Below, one piece after another: positions 1 through 6,700 of a DNA stretch of 23,222 nucleotides (position 1 is the stretch's first letter; every line of letters begins with the position of its first letter). The position numbers were made by a program, and so were the translations under genes. The notes under the pieces are model-generated. The model searched no databases and was not told the origin of the DNA. It saw only the letters and a program-made list of their open reading frames with translations. The stretch is from Thermocladium sp. UBA166 (GTDB taxonomy: Archaea > Thermoproteota > Thermoprotei > Thermoproteales > Thermocladiaceae), in assembly GCA_002508315.1 (NCBI GenBank), contig DAHE01000017.1:1-23222 (forward strand), given 5' to 3'.

Positions 1-48
1 GGTCTTCCCGACTCCGGGAGGGCCCGTTAGAAGCGCGCCCCTGGCCAC
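1..48 (-). CDS. P-loop NTPase, N-terminal fragment (cut by window edge)
   Basis: Only the first 16 codons are in the window. Reading the minus strand from the GTG at 48, the peptide is VARGALLTGPPGVGKT, which ends in a complete Walker A motif (GPPGVGKT). The frame is closed by a TGA at 57-55 just upstream, so the GTG is the only possible start in view. It begins one base after the stop codon of the nucleotidyltransferase gene, so the two are almost certainly co-transcribed. A Walker A within the first 16 residues, preceded by a short hydrophobic strand, resembles the archaeal THEP1-type nucleoside-triphosphatase (NTPase_1) family, but small kinases begin the same way. The P-loop is seen; the family is a guess. 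Confidence 0.6.
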   Translation of the reverse strand, partial: MARGALLTGPPGVGKT

Positions 49-49
49 G

Positions 50-736
50 TTAGCTCACTTGCTTGGCCGCCAGCATTGCGCTGACCTCCTCCACGTCCTT
101 CACGGTATCTATGGATCTCCAGAATGAGTTATTGTATATCACCGCCCTTATCTTTCCCTCCTTAGCCAGCTTCGGAAACACTCCCTTCTCTATATCGCCT
201 TTATCGGCCATCATGTCTATGGTCTTCCTCTTCATCACATACACGCCGGCGTTTATCATGTACTCCAGCAATGGTTTTTCCTTGAAGCTCTTGACATATC
301 CATCGCCATCAACCTCCACTATTCCGTAGGGGCTCCTCATGGGAACCAATGCTATCGTTGCCAATCCATCGCCCATTCCCTTGATCAATGCGCTTATATC
401 GATGTCCGTTATCACGTCGCCGTTAGTTACCACGAAGAGATCGGTATCTATGTACTTCGATGCGTTTTTTATTGCGCCCTCGGTGCCTAAGGGCTCCTCC
501 TCCACGCTGTAGAACAGCCTCACTCCGTATTTAGATCCATCCCCCAACTTCTCGAATACCTTGGTCCTCAAATGCCCCACCGCCAGTATTATGTCGGATA
601 TGCCCTGCCCCCTCAACCACTCTATTTGCCTGACCAATATGGGCTTTCCCCCTATCTCGACGAGGGGTTTTGGTTGATCGATTGTCAATGGCATGAGTCT
701 TTTCCCGAACCCCCCCGCCAGTATTAGCGCCTTCAT
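50..736 (-). CDS. Sugar-1-phosphate nucleotidyltransferase
   Basis: Protein of 228 residues of the NTP_transferase family, which activates a sugar 1-phosphate with an NTP to make an NDP-sugar and pyrophosphate in the cytoplasm. Visible motifs: the nucleotide-binding loop LAGGFGKRLMPLT (residues 6-18), the KPLVEIGGKP segment (23-32), and the metal-binding NGD (105-107). It stops after the catalytic domain, with no left-handed beta-helix or acetyltransferase domain as in GlmU-like relatives. An in-frame ATG exists at 793, but that would place the TATA box inside the gene. The ATG at 736 has a GGAG six bases upstream and begins directly with the conserved MKALILAGG. Sugar and base specificity (glucose/dTTP or mannose/GTP) cannot be read. 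It is the first gene of a pair with the P-loop NTPase at the window edge. Confidence 0.9.
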   Translation of the reverse strand: MKALILAGGFGKRLMPLTIDQPKPLVEIGGKPILVRQIEWLRGQGISDIILAVGHLRTKVFEKLGDGSKYGVRLFYSVEEEPLGTEGAIKNASKYIDTDLFVVTNGDVITDIDISALIKGMGDGLATIALVPMRSPYGIVEVDGDGYVKSFKEKPLLEYMINAGVYVMKRKTIDMMADKGDIEKGVFPKLAKEGKIRAVIYNNSFWRSIDTVKDVEEVSAMLAAKQVS

Positions 737-771
737 GTGCTGCTCCACATGGTTTTTGCTGGGTTCCTCAA

Positions 772-802
772 TTAAAGCTTTTTCGCGGGGCAAAAGCTTT
801 AA
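772..802. promoter_or_regulatory. Divergent promoter pair: mirrored identical TATA elements
   Basis: An 11-base element, AAAAGCTTTAA, lies on the plus strand at 792-802, and its exact reverse complement lies at 772-782. The two arms are separated by 9 G/C-rich bases. Each arm looks like an archaeal TATA box. The left arm faces the nucleotidyltransferase, giving an expected transcript start near 750 and a short leader holding GGAG. The right arm faces the rightward genes, giving an expected start near 825-828. Spacing of TATA box to start (about 25 bases) is established for archaea; the assignment here is by position only. Confidence 0.6.
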
Positions 803-827
803 ATTTGCATGGTTATTTGCTCAATCC

Positions 828-911
828 ATGGGAGGAAAGCAGAAAACATCGATATTCATGAATGCTGAGGGAGAGGAGAAGCGGGCTGAGAAGGGGAAGG
901 AACAGAAATGA
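828..911 (+). CDS. Possible 27-residue leaderless small ORF before the SPOUT gene
   Basis: The ATG at 828 lies about 30 bases after the centre of the TATA element at 792-802, where a leaderless transcript would be expected to begin. The peptide starts MGGKQKTSIFMNAEGEEK and is basic and hydrophilic. Its first residues resemble the N-terminus of ribosomal protein eS25 (MGGKKRPTL in this same window), which may be chance. Its TGA at 909-911 is followed by the ATG of the methyltransferase gene at 913, so it could be a short leader peptide or upstream ORF coupling translation. It could equally be non-coding leader. Nothing beyond position and reading frame supports it. Confidence 0.25.
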   Translation: MGGKQKTSIFMNAEGEEKRAEKGKEQK

Positions 912-912
912 A

Positions 913-1734
913 ATGATGAGGATAGCAATACCCCACTCGTCCCTGGAGGAAGCGAGTGATGATCGCGAGGCCGTCAGGAAGATAGGCTATATCGGCAGGG
1001 CGGCCGCCATATTCAGGGTGGGCAGCGTATACATCTATACTCATAAGGGCGAGACGCCTCAGTCGCGGGCTCGCTTCATAAAGAGGTACTTGGAGTACAT
1101 GGTAACGCCTCCCTACCTAAGAAAGGATTTATTCCCCGTGAAATCCGAGCTTCGATTGGCCGGCCTCCTACCTCCGCTTCGGCTTCCGGTACTTTCATCG
1201 AAGCCCCGGCCGGGCGTCGTGTTGATGGGCATGGTTGTGAGGTGGGATGGGTATGCGTCCATAGTTAAGGTAGGCGAGGCAGCGTTTGCCCGCGTCCCCA
1301 AGCCTTACCCCCTCAAGTCCCGCCTCTTGGTTCAACTGGAGAATGAGGTAGATGAGGGGCTGTATAGGGCTCACGTGGTTCCCGCCAAGCAATCCAATCA
1401 CTATGCGGGGTTCTCGGTGGAGGTAATCGGAATTAGGGAATTGATTAGGCAGTCCCCGCTCCTCCTCACTGGGAGGGAGGGCAAGCCTATCGGCGATGCA
1501 TTAAATGAGTTGGCCGGCCTGGTCGGGAGTGGTGATGTAACGGTGGTTTTTGGTTCTCCCAAGCGTGGAGTGGAGGAATTGATGCGCGATGAGGGAATCG
1601 ATGTGGGGGGCCACACATTCGTTAATTTCGTGCCAAGGCAGGGAGTAAGAACCATAAGGCTGGAGGAGGCCATAGTATCCGTGTTATCCATAGTGAATCT
1701 ATTTGTTAATGGAATAATGTGCTCGAAGGCGTGA
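913..1734 (+). CDS. SPOUT-class RNA methyltransferase (DUF171 / Methyltrn_RNA_3)
   Basis: About 273 residues. The N-terminal half carries the family's YIGRAAAIFRV region and an inserted beta domain (VLMGMVVRWDGYASIVKVGE, OB-like). The C-terminal part has the alpha/beta-knot signatures VVFGSPKRGVEEL and FVPRQGVRTIRLEEAI, the knotted AdoMet-binding segment of SPOUT enzymes. The family is archaeal and eukaryotic (human SPOUT1/C9orf114 is a relative) and is thought to methylate rRNA. Two adjacent ATGs (913 and 916) are both possible starts and begin the conserved MRIAIP sequence. The longer reading from 862 adds an arginine-rich stretch and overlaps a possible small ORF, so I rejected it. The gene is followed convergently by iorB. 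Confidence 0.85.
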   Translation: MMRIAIPHSSLEEASDDREAVRKIGYIGRAAAIFRVGSVYIYTHKGETPQSRARFIKRYLEYMVTPPYLRKDLFPVKSELRLAGLLPPLRLPVLSSKPRPGVVLMGMVVRWDGYASIVKVGEAAFARVPKPYPLKSRLLVQLENEVDEGLYRAHVVPAKQSNHYAGFSVEVIGIRELIRQSPLLLTGREGKPIGDALNELAGLVGSGDVTVVFGSPKRGVEELMRDEGIDVGGHTFVNFVPRQGVRTIRLEEAIVSVLSIVNLFVNGIMCSKA

Positions 1735-1764
1735 TGATGCCCGCAATTGAATTGATAATCGCGG

Positions 1765-2340
1765 TTAATAGTTATTGACTAGGTTGATGCCCACCTCGAA
1801 TGCCCTCACGTTTAGCTCAGGCATCCTCATCGTGCTCCGTATCGCCTCTATTATGGCACCCTCATCTATCGCCGAGCTAAGCCCCGCCGCGTGAGCTGCT
1901 CCCAGCAGCACCATGTTCTCCACTATGGGATTGCCCAGCTTGACCGCCGCATTGAATGCATCTATTATCTTTACATTCCTAATCGCGCCGAGCTTATTAA
2001 TTAATTCCTCGGCCCTCGGCAGCCTTAACCTTGGGGTCGGCGGCCTTATGAGCCTGCTGTTCACTATTATCTTGGTGTTCTCATTTATGTACGGAGCCGC
2101 CCTGAACGCCTCCAGCAGCTCGAATGCTATGACTAGATCAGCCCCGCCCAGCGGTATCAGGGGTGAGTTGACGTCGCCCAACCTGACGTGCACGTCCACC
2201 GAGCCCCCTCTTTGACTGAGGCCATGAGTTTCAGAGGTCAGCGCCTTGACGCCGCGAGACGTGGCTGCCGCGCCGATCAAGTTGGAGGTCGTTATCAATC
2301 CCTGGCCGCCCACGCCGATCATGTATATATTCATCCTCAC
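1765..2340 (-). CDS. iorB: Indolepyruvate:ferredoxin oxidoreductase, beta subunit
   Basis: Protein of 191 residues with the pyruvate/ketoisovalerate oxidoreductase gamma-type domain. IorB starts characteristically with a glycine-rich strand (MIGVGGQGLIT, near residues 6-17) and carries TSETHGLSQRGGSV, both clearly present. With IorA it converts aryl-2-oxoacids such as indolepyruvate, made by transamination of aromatic amino acids, plus CoA into the aryl-acyl-CoA and CO2, passing electrons to ferredoxin. Its start overlaps the stop of iorA by 4 bases, so the two are translated as one operon. The 191-residue length is normal for the family. Confidence 0.95.
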   Translation of the reverse strand: MRMNIYMIGVGGQGLITTSNLIGAAATSRGVKALTSETHGLSQRGGSVDVHVRLGDVNSPLIPLGGADLVIAFELLEAFRAAPYINENTKIIVNSRLIRPPTPRLRLPRAEELINKLGAIRNVKIIDAFNAAVKLGNPIVENMVLLGAAHAAGLSSAIDEGAIIEAIRSTMRMPELNVRAFEVGINLVNNY

Positions 2341-4187
2341 AACGCCTCACCCCACCTCTTTATCCAGTCCAGGTTGCCGCTTGGCTTTATGGCATCGTAT
2401 GGACACACCTGCGCGCAGACGCTGCACCCAACGCATGAATTTGGGTCTATCCAGGCCCTTCCATCATCCTTGGGCTGTATGGCTGGGCACGCAATCATGT
2501 TGTAGCATATGCCGCATGCCTTACAAGCATCCTCTACCACTGAGTAAATGAGCGGCTCCACGCCTTCCCTCCTCAATTTCCGGGCAGCCTCCAAAGCGCA
2601 CGCCCTCTTGGAGACCACCACCGCCGGCTCCCCTCTCTTCACGGCATCTATTGCATTGCGCATTGTATTCACCGCCTCCCTCACGTTGAATGGGTCCATG
2701 GAGTATACGTTCCTAACGCCAAGCCCCCTCACCGCCTCCTCTATTGGTATGGCTTGAGTGGGATTGGGCTGTCCGCCGGTCATGGCCGTCGTTCTGTTGT
2801 CCAGTACGATGAGGAGCAGTGGGGTCTTGTTATATATGGCGCTGGCCAAAGCCGGTAGGCCCGAGTGGAAGAACGTTGAATCCCCTATTATGGATACCAC
2901 GAATGATTTCCCATTGGTTCCCCTATGAATGCCCATGCCGACCCCAAGCGAGCTACCCATGTCCGTTAACACGTCCTCCTCATCGAAAGGTGAGTTTATT
3001 CCCAAGCTATAGCATCCTATGTCGCCGCTGAAGAGAGGTTTCACCCTCGATGTAGTGGATGCCAGCTTCAATTCATAGTACGAAGCAGCGTGCGGGCAGC
3101 CTGGGCAGAACACCGGGGGTCTCTGGGGCGGCTCGTATCCCAGGTTCACGCCGCGCCTGTGGGGGGCCTCGATGCTCATTGCCCCGGCCAGCACGGAATT
3201 GGTAATATCCAGGCTCAGCTCGCCCACGGGCGGGACGAAGTTGGACTTGCCCAGCACGGGCACCTTTATTCCCTCGTCGAAGAGGGCGGCCTTTACTTGG
3301 GTCTCCACCACGGGGTCCCCCTCCTCTATAACGACTATCTTACTAGCCTTGGTGGCCAAGTCAAGCACCTTCTTGCGTTGAACGGGGACGGGAACGCTTA
3401 GGTTGATCACTGTGGGGCTTACCTCCAGCTCCTTTATGGAGTCCATGACGTAGGCAAACGCGGATCCACTCGTTATCACCAGCAACCCGGGGTCCCCCTC
3501 CTCCACGGTAACCGGCAGCTCCTCCACCTCCTCCTCTATCTTGGCCCATCTGCCCACAAGCTCTGCTTTCAATTTGCGTGCATTAGCGGGCACCAGTGCG
3601 AATCTCTTTTTGGTCCTATCAATGCCCTTGCCGAAGACCGGGGGCTTTCCATCGCATACATCGACTGGTCCCCTGGTGTGAGATACCCGCGTGACCGTCC
3701 TGAAGAGCACTGGGTGCCTCATTTTCTCGCTGAACTCAATCGCGATTCTAGCCAATTCCTTGGCATTGGCGGGATCGTAGGGCTCCAGCACTGGGATGTA
3801 GGCGTGCAGTCCTACCCACCTATTGTCCTGCTCATTTTGGCTGGACCACATGCCTGGATCATCTGCGGTGACTATTGCCAGACCCCCCTCCACTCCCGTG
3901 TATGCGCTGGACATGAGCGGGTCCATCCCAACGTTTAACCCGACGTGCTTCATGGTAGCTATGGCCCTGGCCCCCGTCATAGCAGCGCCGTACGCTCCCT
4001 CCAATGCCACCTTCTCGTTGCTTGACCACTCAGCGTATACGCCGAGCTCCTCGCCCTTCTCGATCAAGTACTCCATTATCTCGCTGCTGGGGGTGCCTGG
4101 GTAACCCATCGCGACCGATACACCCGCCTCTAAGAATCCTTGAGCAATGGCGTGGTTGCCCAACATAAATCTTTTACCGCAAGTCAT
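2337..4187 (-). CDS. iorA: Indolepyruvate:ferredoxin oxidoreductase, alpha subunit
   Basis: Protein of 616 residues, full length for IorA. The N-terminal pyrimidine-binding domain starts near LGNHAIAQGFLEAG and contains GYPGTPSSEI. The middle domain is followed by the FCPGCPHAA motif and the thiamine diphosphate-binding region (GDIGCYSLG, then GDSTFFHSGL and LDNRTTAMTGGQPNP). The C-terminus carries two ferredoxin-type clusters: CKACGICYNMIACP, with a longer last spacing, and the standard CVGCSVCAQVCP. Together with IorB it feeds electrons from aromatic amino acid breakdown to ferredoxin. The ATG at 4187 fits a leaderless transcript from the TATA box at 4211-4222; an internal ATG seven codons later is a weaker alternative. 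Confidence 0.96.
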   Translation of the reverse strand: MTCGKRFMLGNHAIAQGFLEAGVSVAMGYPGTPSSEIMEYLIEKGEELGVYAEWSSNEKVALEGAYGAAMTGARAIATMKHVGLNVGMDPLMSSAYTGVEGGLAIVTADDPGMWSSQNEQDNRWVGLHAYIPVLEPYDPANAKELARIAIEFSEKMRHPVLFRTVTRVSHTRGPVDVCDGKPPVFGKGIDRTKKRFALVPANARKLKAELVGRWAKIEEEVEELPVTVEEGDPGLLVITSGSAFAYVMDSIKELEVSPTVINLSVPVPVQRKKVLDLATKASKIVVIEEGDPVVETQVKAALFDEGIKVPVLGKSNFVPPVGELSLDITNSVLAGAMSIEAPHRRGVNLGYEPPQRPPVFCPGCPHAASYYELKLASTTSRVKPLFSGDIGCYSLGINSPFDEEDVLTDMGSSLGVGMGIHRGTNGKSFVVSIIGDSTFFHSGLPALASAIYNKTPLLLIVLDNRTTAMTGGQPNPTQAIPIEEAVRGLGVRNVYSMDPFNVREAVNTMRNAIDAVKRGEPAVVVSKRACALEAARKLRREGVEPLIYSVVEDACKACGICYNMIACPAIQPKDDGRAWIDPNSCVGCSVCAQVCPYDAIKPSGNLDWIKRWGEAL

Positions 4188-4303
4188 GCGTCGACTCGAT
4201 TTCGGTGCATTTATATATATTTTCCTATTTATATTATATATAATACCCCAAAACGAAAACCTATGCCTATATTAAGCCAGCGCCTCCGATCACTTATACG
4301 GGC
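4188..4303. promoter_or_regulatory. Divergent promoter region of iorAB and the HTH gene
   Basis: The 116-base gap is very A/T rich. On the minus strand a TATA box (tatatata near 4212-4219) lies 25-30 bases before the iorA start. A further TA-alternating stretch follows at 4229-4243. On the plus strand CTATATTAAG near 4267-4276 is about 33 bases before the ATG at 4304 and could drive the HTH gene; the TA-rich stretch is an alternative. The HTH protein may regulate this shared region, but only position suggests that. Confidence 0.55.
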
Positions 4304-4813
4304 ATGTCGTACAAGCTATCGAGGACAGAGTTAACGGTAGGAGATATGTACTTCAGACAAGGAGTGAAGCCCAGGGAAATAGCGGAGAGGCTGGGCATAT
4401 CAGTCAACACCGTGTATAAGGCCATATCCAAGTATAAGGCGGTTCACGGAGAGCAGGCGGAGCCCGAGGTTCACGGGGAACAGCGAGAACCCTCAATCAA
4501 CGCTGACGATGCTAAGCCGCCCCACTACACAATTACGTTCACGGTAAGCACGCAATATCAACCGCAGCTCCACATGATTCAGGAAAAATGCGATGATCAA
4601 CTCCAGGTGGAGCTTCTGCTCAAGCTAGCCTCCTCCCTCGATGCCTTATCAAGCAAAGTAAGCGAGCTGGAGAGGAAGATAATGGATGTCATATCACAGC
4701 GGGGAACCAGCTACGATGGGCCCCAATCAATCGAGATCGACTCAGCCTCCGCGCCGGAGTTCGTCAGGGACAACGTGTGGGTGGACGTCATACGCTCCAA
4801 GCACTTCAAGTGA
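4304..4813 (+). CDS. Helix-turn-helix protein with coiled-coil C-terminus
   Basis: Protein of 169 residues. Residues 17-45 form a clear helix-turn-helix of the resolvase/sigma-4 type (RQGVKPREIAERLGIS, then VNTVYKAISKYK). A short tandem repeat follows, VHGEQAEPE then VHGEQREPS, which reads as a flexible linker. The rest has a beta-rich stretch (HYTITFTVSTQY) and a heptad-like helix (LQVELLLKLASSLDALSSKVSELERKI, given here by its extent near residues 103-129), suggesting oligomerisation. No enzymatic domain is visible. It is probably a DNA-binding regulator or chromosome/replicon-associated factor; the exact role is not recognised. It is divergent from iorAB and followed by a separate promoter. 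Confidence 0.75.
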   Translation: MSYKLSRTELTVGDMYFRQGVKPREIAERLGISVNTVYKAISKYKAVHGEQAEPEVHGEQREPSINADDAKPPHYTITFTVSTQYQPQLHMIQEKCDDQLQVELLLKLASSLDALSSKVSELERKIMDVISQRGTSYDGPQSIEIDSASAPEFVRDNVWVDVIRSKHFK

Positions 4814-4845
4814 GCGAGTGAGTGAGTTAGTGGGCGAGCGGAGGG

Positions 4846-4855
4846 AAAGCTTTAA
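4846..4855 (+). promoter_or_regulatory. TATA element for the DUF6884-like gene
   Basis: AAAGCTTTAA lies about 30 bases before the ATG at 4881, the spacing expected for a leaderless archaeal transcript. It is the same core as the mirrored pair at 772-802. GGGGAG sits directly against the ATG and is too close to act as a normal ribosome binding site. Confidence 0.55.
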
Positions 4856-4880
4856 TCATGTGGGGCAATGAATTGGGGAG

Positions 4881-5501
4881 ATGCGGTCCCTCATCTTGAT
4901 CAATTGCAGCAAGCGTAAATCCATGGACCCGCTCAACTTGCCCGAGGTATTGAAGGGAGAGTCGAGCGTGCCACGCGATGACTTGGAGAGGGAGGCTGAT
5001 TACAGGCAAGCGCTATCCAAGTACTCGATGAAGGCGATGGATTTATACCAGGGCCCTGAGTTCAAGACTTATAGGGAATTGGCGTCCAGCAGCGGGGCTC
5101 GGTTGCTGGTGATGTCGGCTAGGTATGGGATAATCGATGGAAATAGGAGCATCATTCCCTACGACGCCACTTTGGCTGGGAAGGGTCTAGCATATATAGA
5201 GAGGATGGTGAGTAAGTGGATTGAGTATGGGAATTATGACGTCGCTGAACTATCCATGGGTTGGGATTGCGCGGTGATGCGGCTCAGCGATAATTACCTG
5301 CTTGCCTTGGAGCTGATGGCCATGAGGTTAGGCATAGATGTGTGCGGTATCGGTGGGACGACCATCGTCATAGGCGGTTCCAGGGCCAGGGAGCTAAATG
5401 GCTGCATCAAGGTATTTGTGAGAGGCAATGGTGATGCGCGGTCGAGGAAATTAATCGAAAAGATAAATAACTGCTTAAGCAGTGGATTGTATCGAGCATG
5501 A
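4881..5501 (+). CDS. DUF6884-like protein
   Basis: Protein of 206 residues. It begins with a hydrophobic strand ending in a cysteine-lysine motif (LILINCSKRKS), then has LYQGPEFKTYRELA, a second strand LLVMSARYGIID, and IPYDATL. This order (CxKxK, LYxGxxF, S[AA]xxGLxD, PYD) matches the DUF6884 family, whose fold is related to YaaA and to a domain of archaeosine tRNA-guanine transglycosylases. Its biochemical role is not established. In bacteria the family is frequent in phages and mobile regions. The C-terminal third (GGTTIVIGGSRARE) has no clear match. The start choice is supported by the TATA element 30 bases upstream. Confidence 0.65.
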   Translation: MRSLILINCSKRKSMDPLNLPEVLKGESSVPRDDLEREADYRQALSKYSMKAMDLYQGPEFKTYRELASSSGARLLVMSARYGIIDGNRSIIPYDATLAGKGLAYIERMVSKWIEYGNYDVAELSMGWDCAVMRLSDNYLLALELMAMRLGIDVCGIGGTTIVIGGSRARELNGCIKVFVRGNGDARSRKLIEKINNCLSSGLYRA

Positions 5502-5564
5502 CCGCCTTCGAACGATGTGATGCGTGGCTCGTTTCATTATATGATTGAATATAGACTGGTCCCT

Positions 5565-5927
5565 TCATCGTATGGGGGATAGCCCGAGCTCCTGCGCCCT
5601 GGAGGGCGTGGTGTATATCTCTATCCTATGTCCCTTGGATACCAGCGATATTATTCCCTTTGAGTTGAGCGTCCTCAGCACTTGTATGGCTTGATTCATC
5701 TTCACTCCATATTTAGATGATAGGAGATAGGGGGTCACGTACTCCATCTTAGCCACCTCCTTCTCTATTTGGTTCATCAGCTCAGCGGTTAGATCGCCAA
5801 CGGGCTTAACGTTCTCTTCCTTCTTTCCCTTGCCCTTCTCTGGCTTCTTTTGAGCCGCCTCCTTCGCCTTATCTTGCTGTTGCTTCTTAGCCATCTGGGA
5901 CAACGTGGGCCTCTTTTTTCCACCCAT
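5565..5927 (-). CDS. rps25e: 30S ribosomal protein eS25
   Basis: Protein of 120 residues. It has the usual lysine/alanine-rich, disordered N-terminus (MGGKKRPTLSQMAKK) and the winged-helix core (VTPYLLSSKYGVKMNQAIQVL, then LNSKGIISLVSKGHRIEIYT). eS25 is shared by archaea and eukaryotes and sits on the head of the small ribosomal subunit. The gene stands alone, with a TATA box (AAATATTTAA, 5951-5960) about 28 bases upstream on the minus strand, so the message is probably leaderless. It is convergent with the DUF6884-like gene. Confidence 0.95.
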   Translation of the reverse strand: MGGKKRPTLSQMAKKQQQDKAKEAAQKKPEKGKGKKEENVKPVGDLTAELMNQIEKEVAKMEYVTPYLLSSKYGVKMNQAIQVLRTLNSKGIISLVSKGHRIEIYTTPSRAQELGLSPIR

Positions 5928-5950
5928 GTATTCACCCGTCCGGTTTCAGA

Positions 5951-5960
5951 TTAAATATTT
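5951..5960 (-). promoter_or_regulatory. TATA box of the eS25 gene
   Basis: AAATATTTAA on the minus strand, centred about 28 bases before the ATG at 5927, the standard distance for a leaderless archaeal message. Confidence 0.6.
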
Positions 5961-6070
5961 TACCGTGATGTGCTCAATGCCTTGATCCCCAGAATGGGAG
6001 GTTCGCCACGCTTGCCGCGCGAGCGGCGTGTCTCAATCAATATTCAATTTTTTGTGTTTTTAAACAAAAT

Positions 6071-6103
6071 GCTTTTAAAGCTTTTTAAACTCAGTATAAA
6101 AAG
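6071..6103 (+). promoter_or_regulatory. Multiple overlapping TATA-like elements before tbp
   Basis: Three TATA-like blocks lie in the 40 bases before the tbp ATG: CTTTTAAAGC (6072-6081), TTTTTAAA (6082-6089, about 24 bases from the ATG) and GTATAAAAAG (6094-6103, about 10 bases from it). The middle one has the expected spacing; the last is too close to be the normal promoter. The block 6075-6085 is an exact copy of the 11-base motif at 772-782. Extra TATA sites over the start would let TBP repress its own gene, but that is inference. Confidence 0.5.
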
Positions 6104-6108
6104 TAATT

Positions 6109-6696
6109 ATGCCGAAGGAACCCAGCTACAGGATAGAGAACATAGTTGCGACGGTTAATCTAGGCGTTGATCTCAACTTGGAGACCTTGGCGGAGAAGCT
6201 GCCAGCAGCTGAGTACAACCCGGAGCAGTTTCCCGGCCTCATATTAAGGCTGCAGAAACCGAAGATATCCGCCTTGATATTCAGGACGGGCAACATGGTT
6301 TGCACTGGCGCTAAGAGCGAGGATGAGTTGAGGAAGGCCATAAAGAGCTTGATAAAGATACTCAACGAGTATGGGGCTGAGATACCCATGAATCCCGAGA
6401 TACAGGTGCAAAACATAGTGGCCTCCGGTAATCTGCATGCCGAGGTCGACATAGAGAGATCCGCATTGATGTTGGAGAACTCCATGTATGAGCCGGAGCA
6501 GTTTCCCGGCCTCATATATAGGATGGGGGATCCAAAGGTTGTTCTCTTGATATTCAGCTCCGGAAAGATAGTGTGCACGGGGGCTAAGAAGGATTCACAG
6601 GTTAAGGATGCAATAGTGAAGCTGTACGATAAGTTGAAGGACGTGGGCGCGCTCTACGAGGTGGGGGAGGAGACCAGCGAGGCGGAGGAATTGTAA
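6109..6696 (+). CDS. tbp: TATA-box binding protein (TBP)
   Basis: Protein of 195 residues made of the two imperfect repeats that form the TBP saddle. Repeat one runs from IENIVATVNLG (about residue 9) and repeat two from VQNIVASGNLH (about 103). Each contains EQFPGL, whose Phe belongs to the DNA-kinking pairs, followed by a strand and (M/I)VCTGAK. The C-terminus ends in a short acidic tail (EVGEETSEAEEL), common in archaeal TBPs. It binds promoter TATA boxes and, with TFB, recruits RNA polymerase. It is followed after 4 bases by an unknown gene that must share its transcript. Confidence 0.98.
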   Translation: MPKEPSYRIENIVATVNLGVDLNLETLAEKLPAAEYNPEQFPGLILRLQKPKISALIFRTGNMVCTGAKSEDELRKAIKSLIKILNEYGAEIPMNPEIQVQNIVASGNLHAEVDIERSALMLENSMYEPEQFPGLIYRMGDPKVVLLIFSSGKIVCTGAKKDSQVKDAIVKLYDKLKDVGALYEVGEETSEAEEL

Positions 6697-6700
6697 GGCT

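Noticed and set aside
737..793. Longer start for the nucleotidyltransferase at the ATG at 793
   Set aside because: It would add 19 residues without family match, and place the TATA element inside the gene. The ATG at 736 has a GGAG and begins at the conserved strand.
862..912. Longer N-terminus for the SPOUT methyltransferase
   Set aside because: The extra 17 residues are arginine-rich and lie in another frame over the possible small ORF; the conserved start MRIAIP begins at 913-916.
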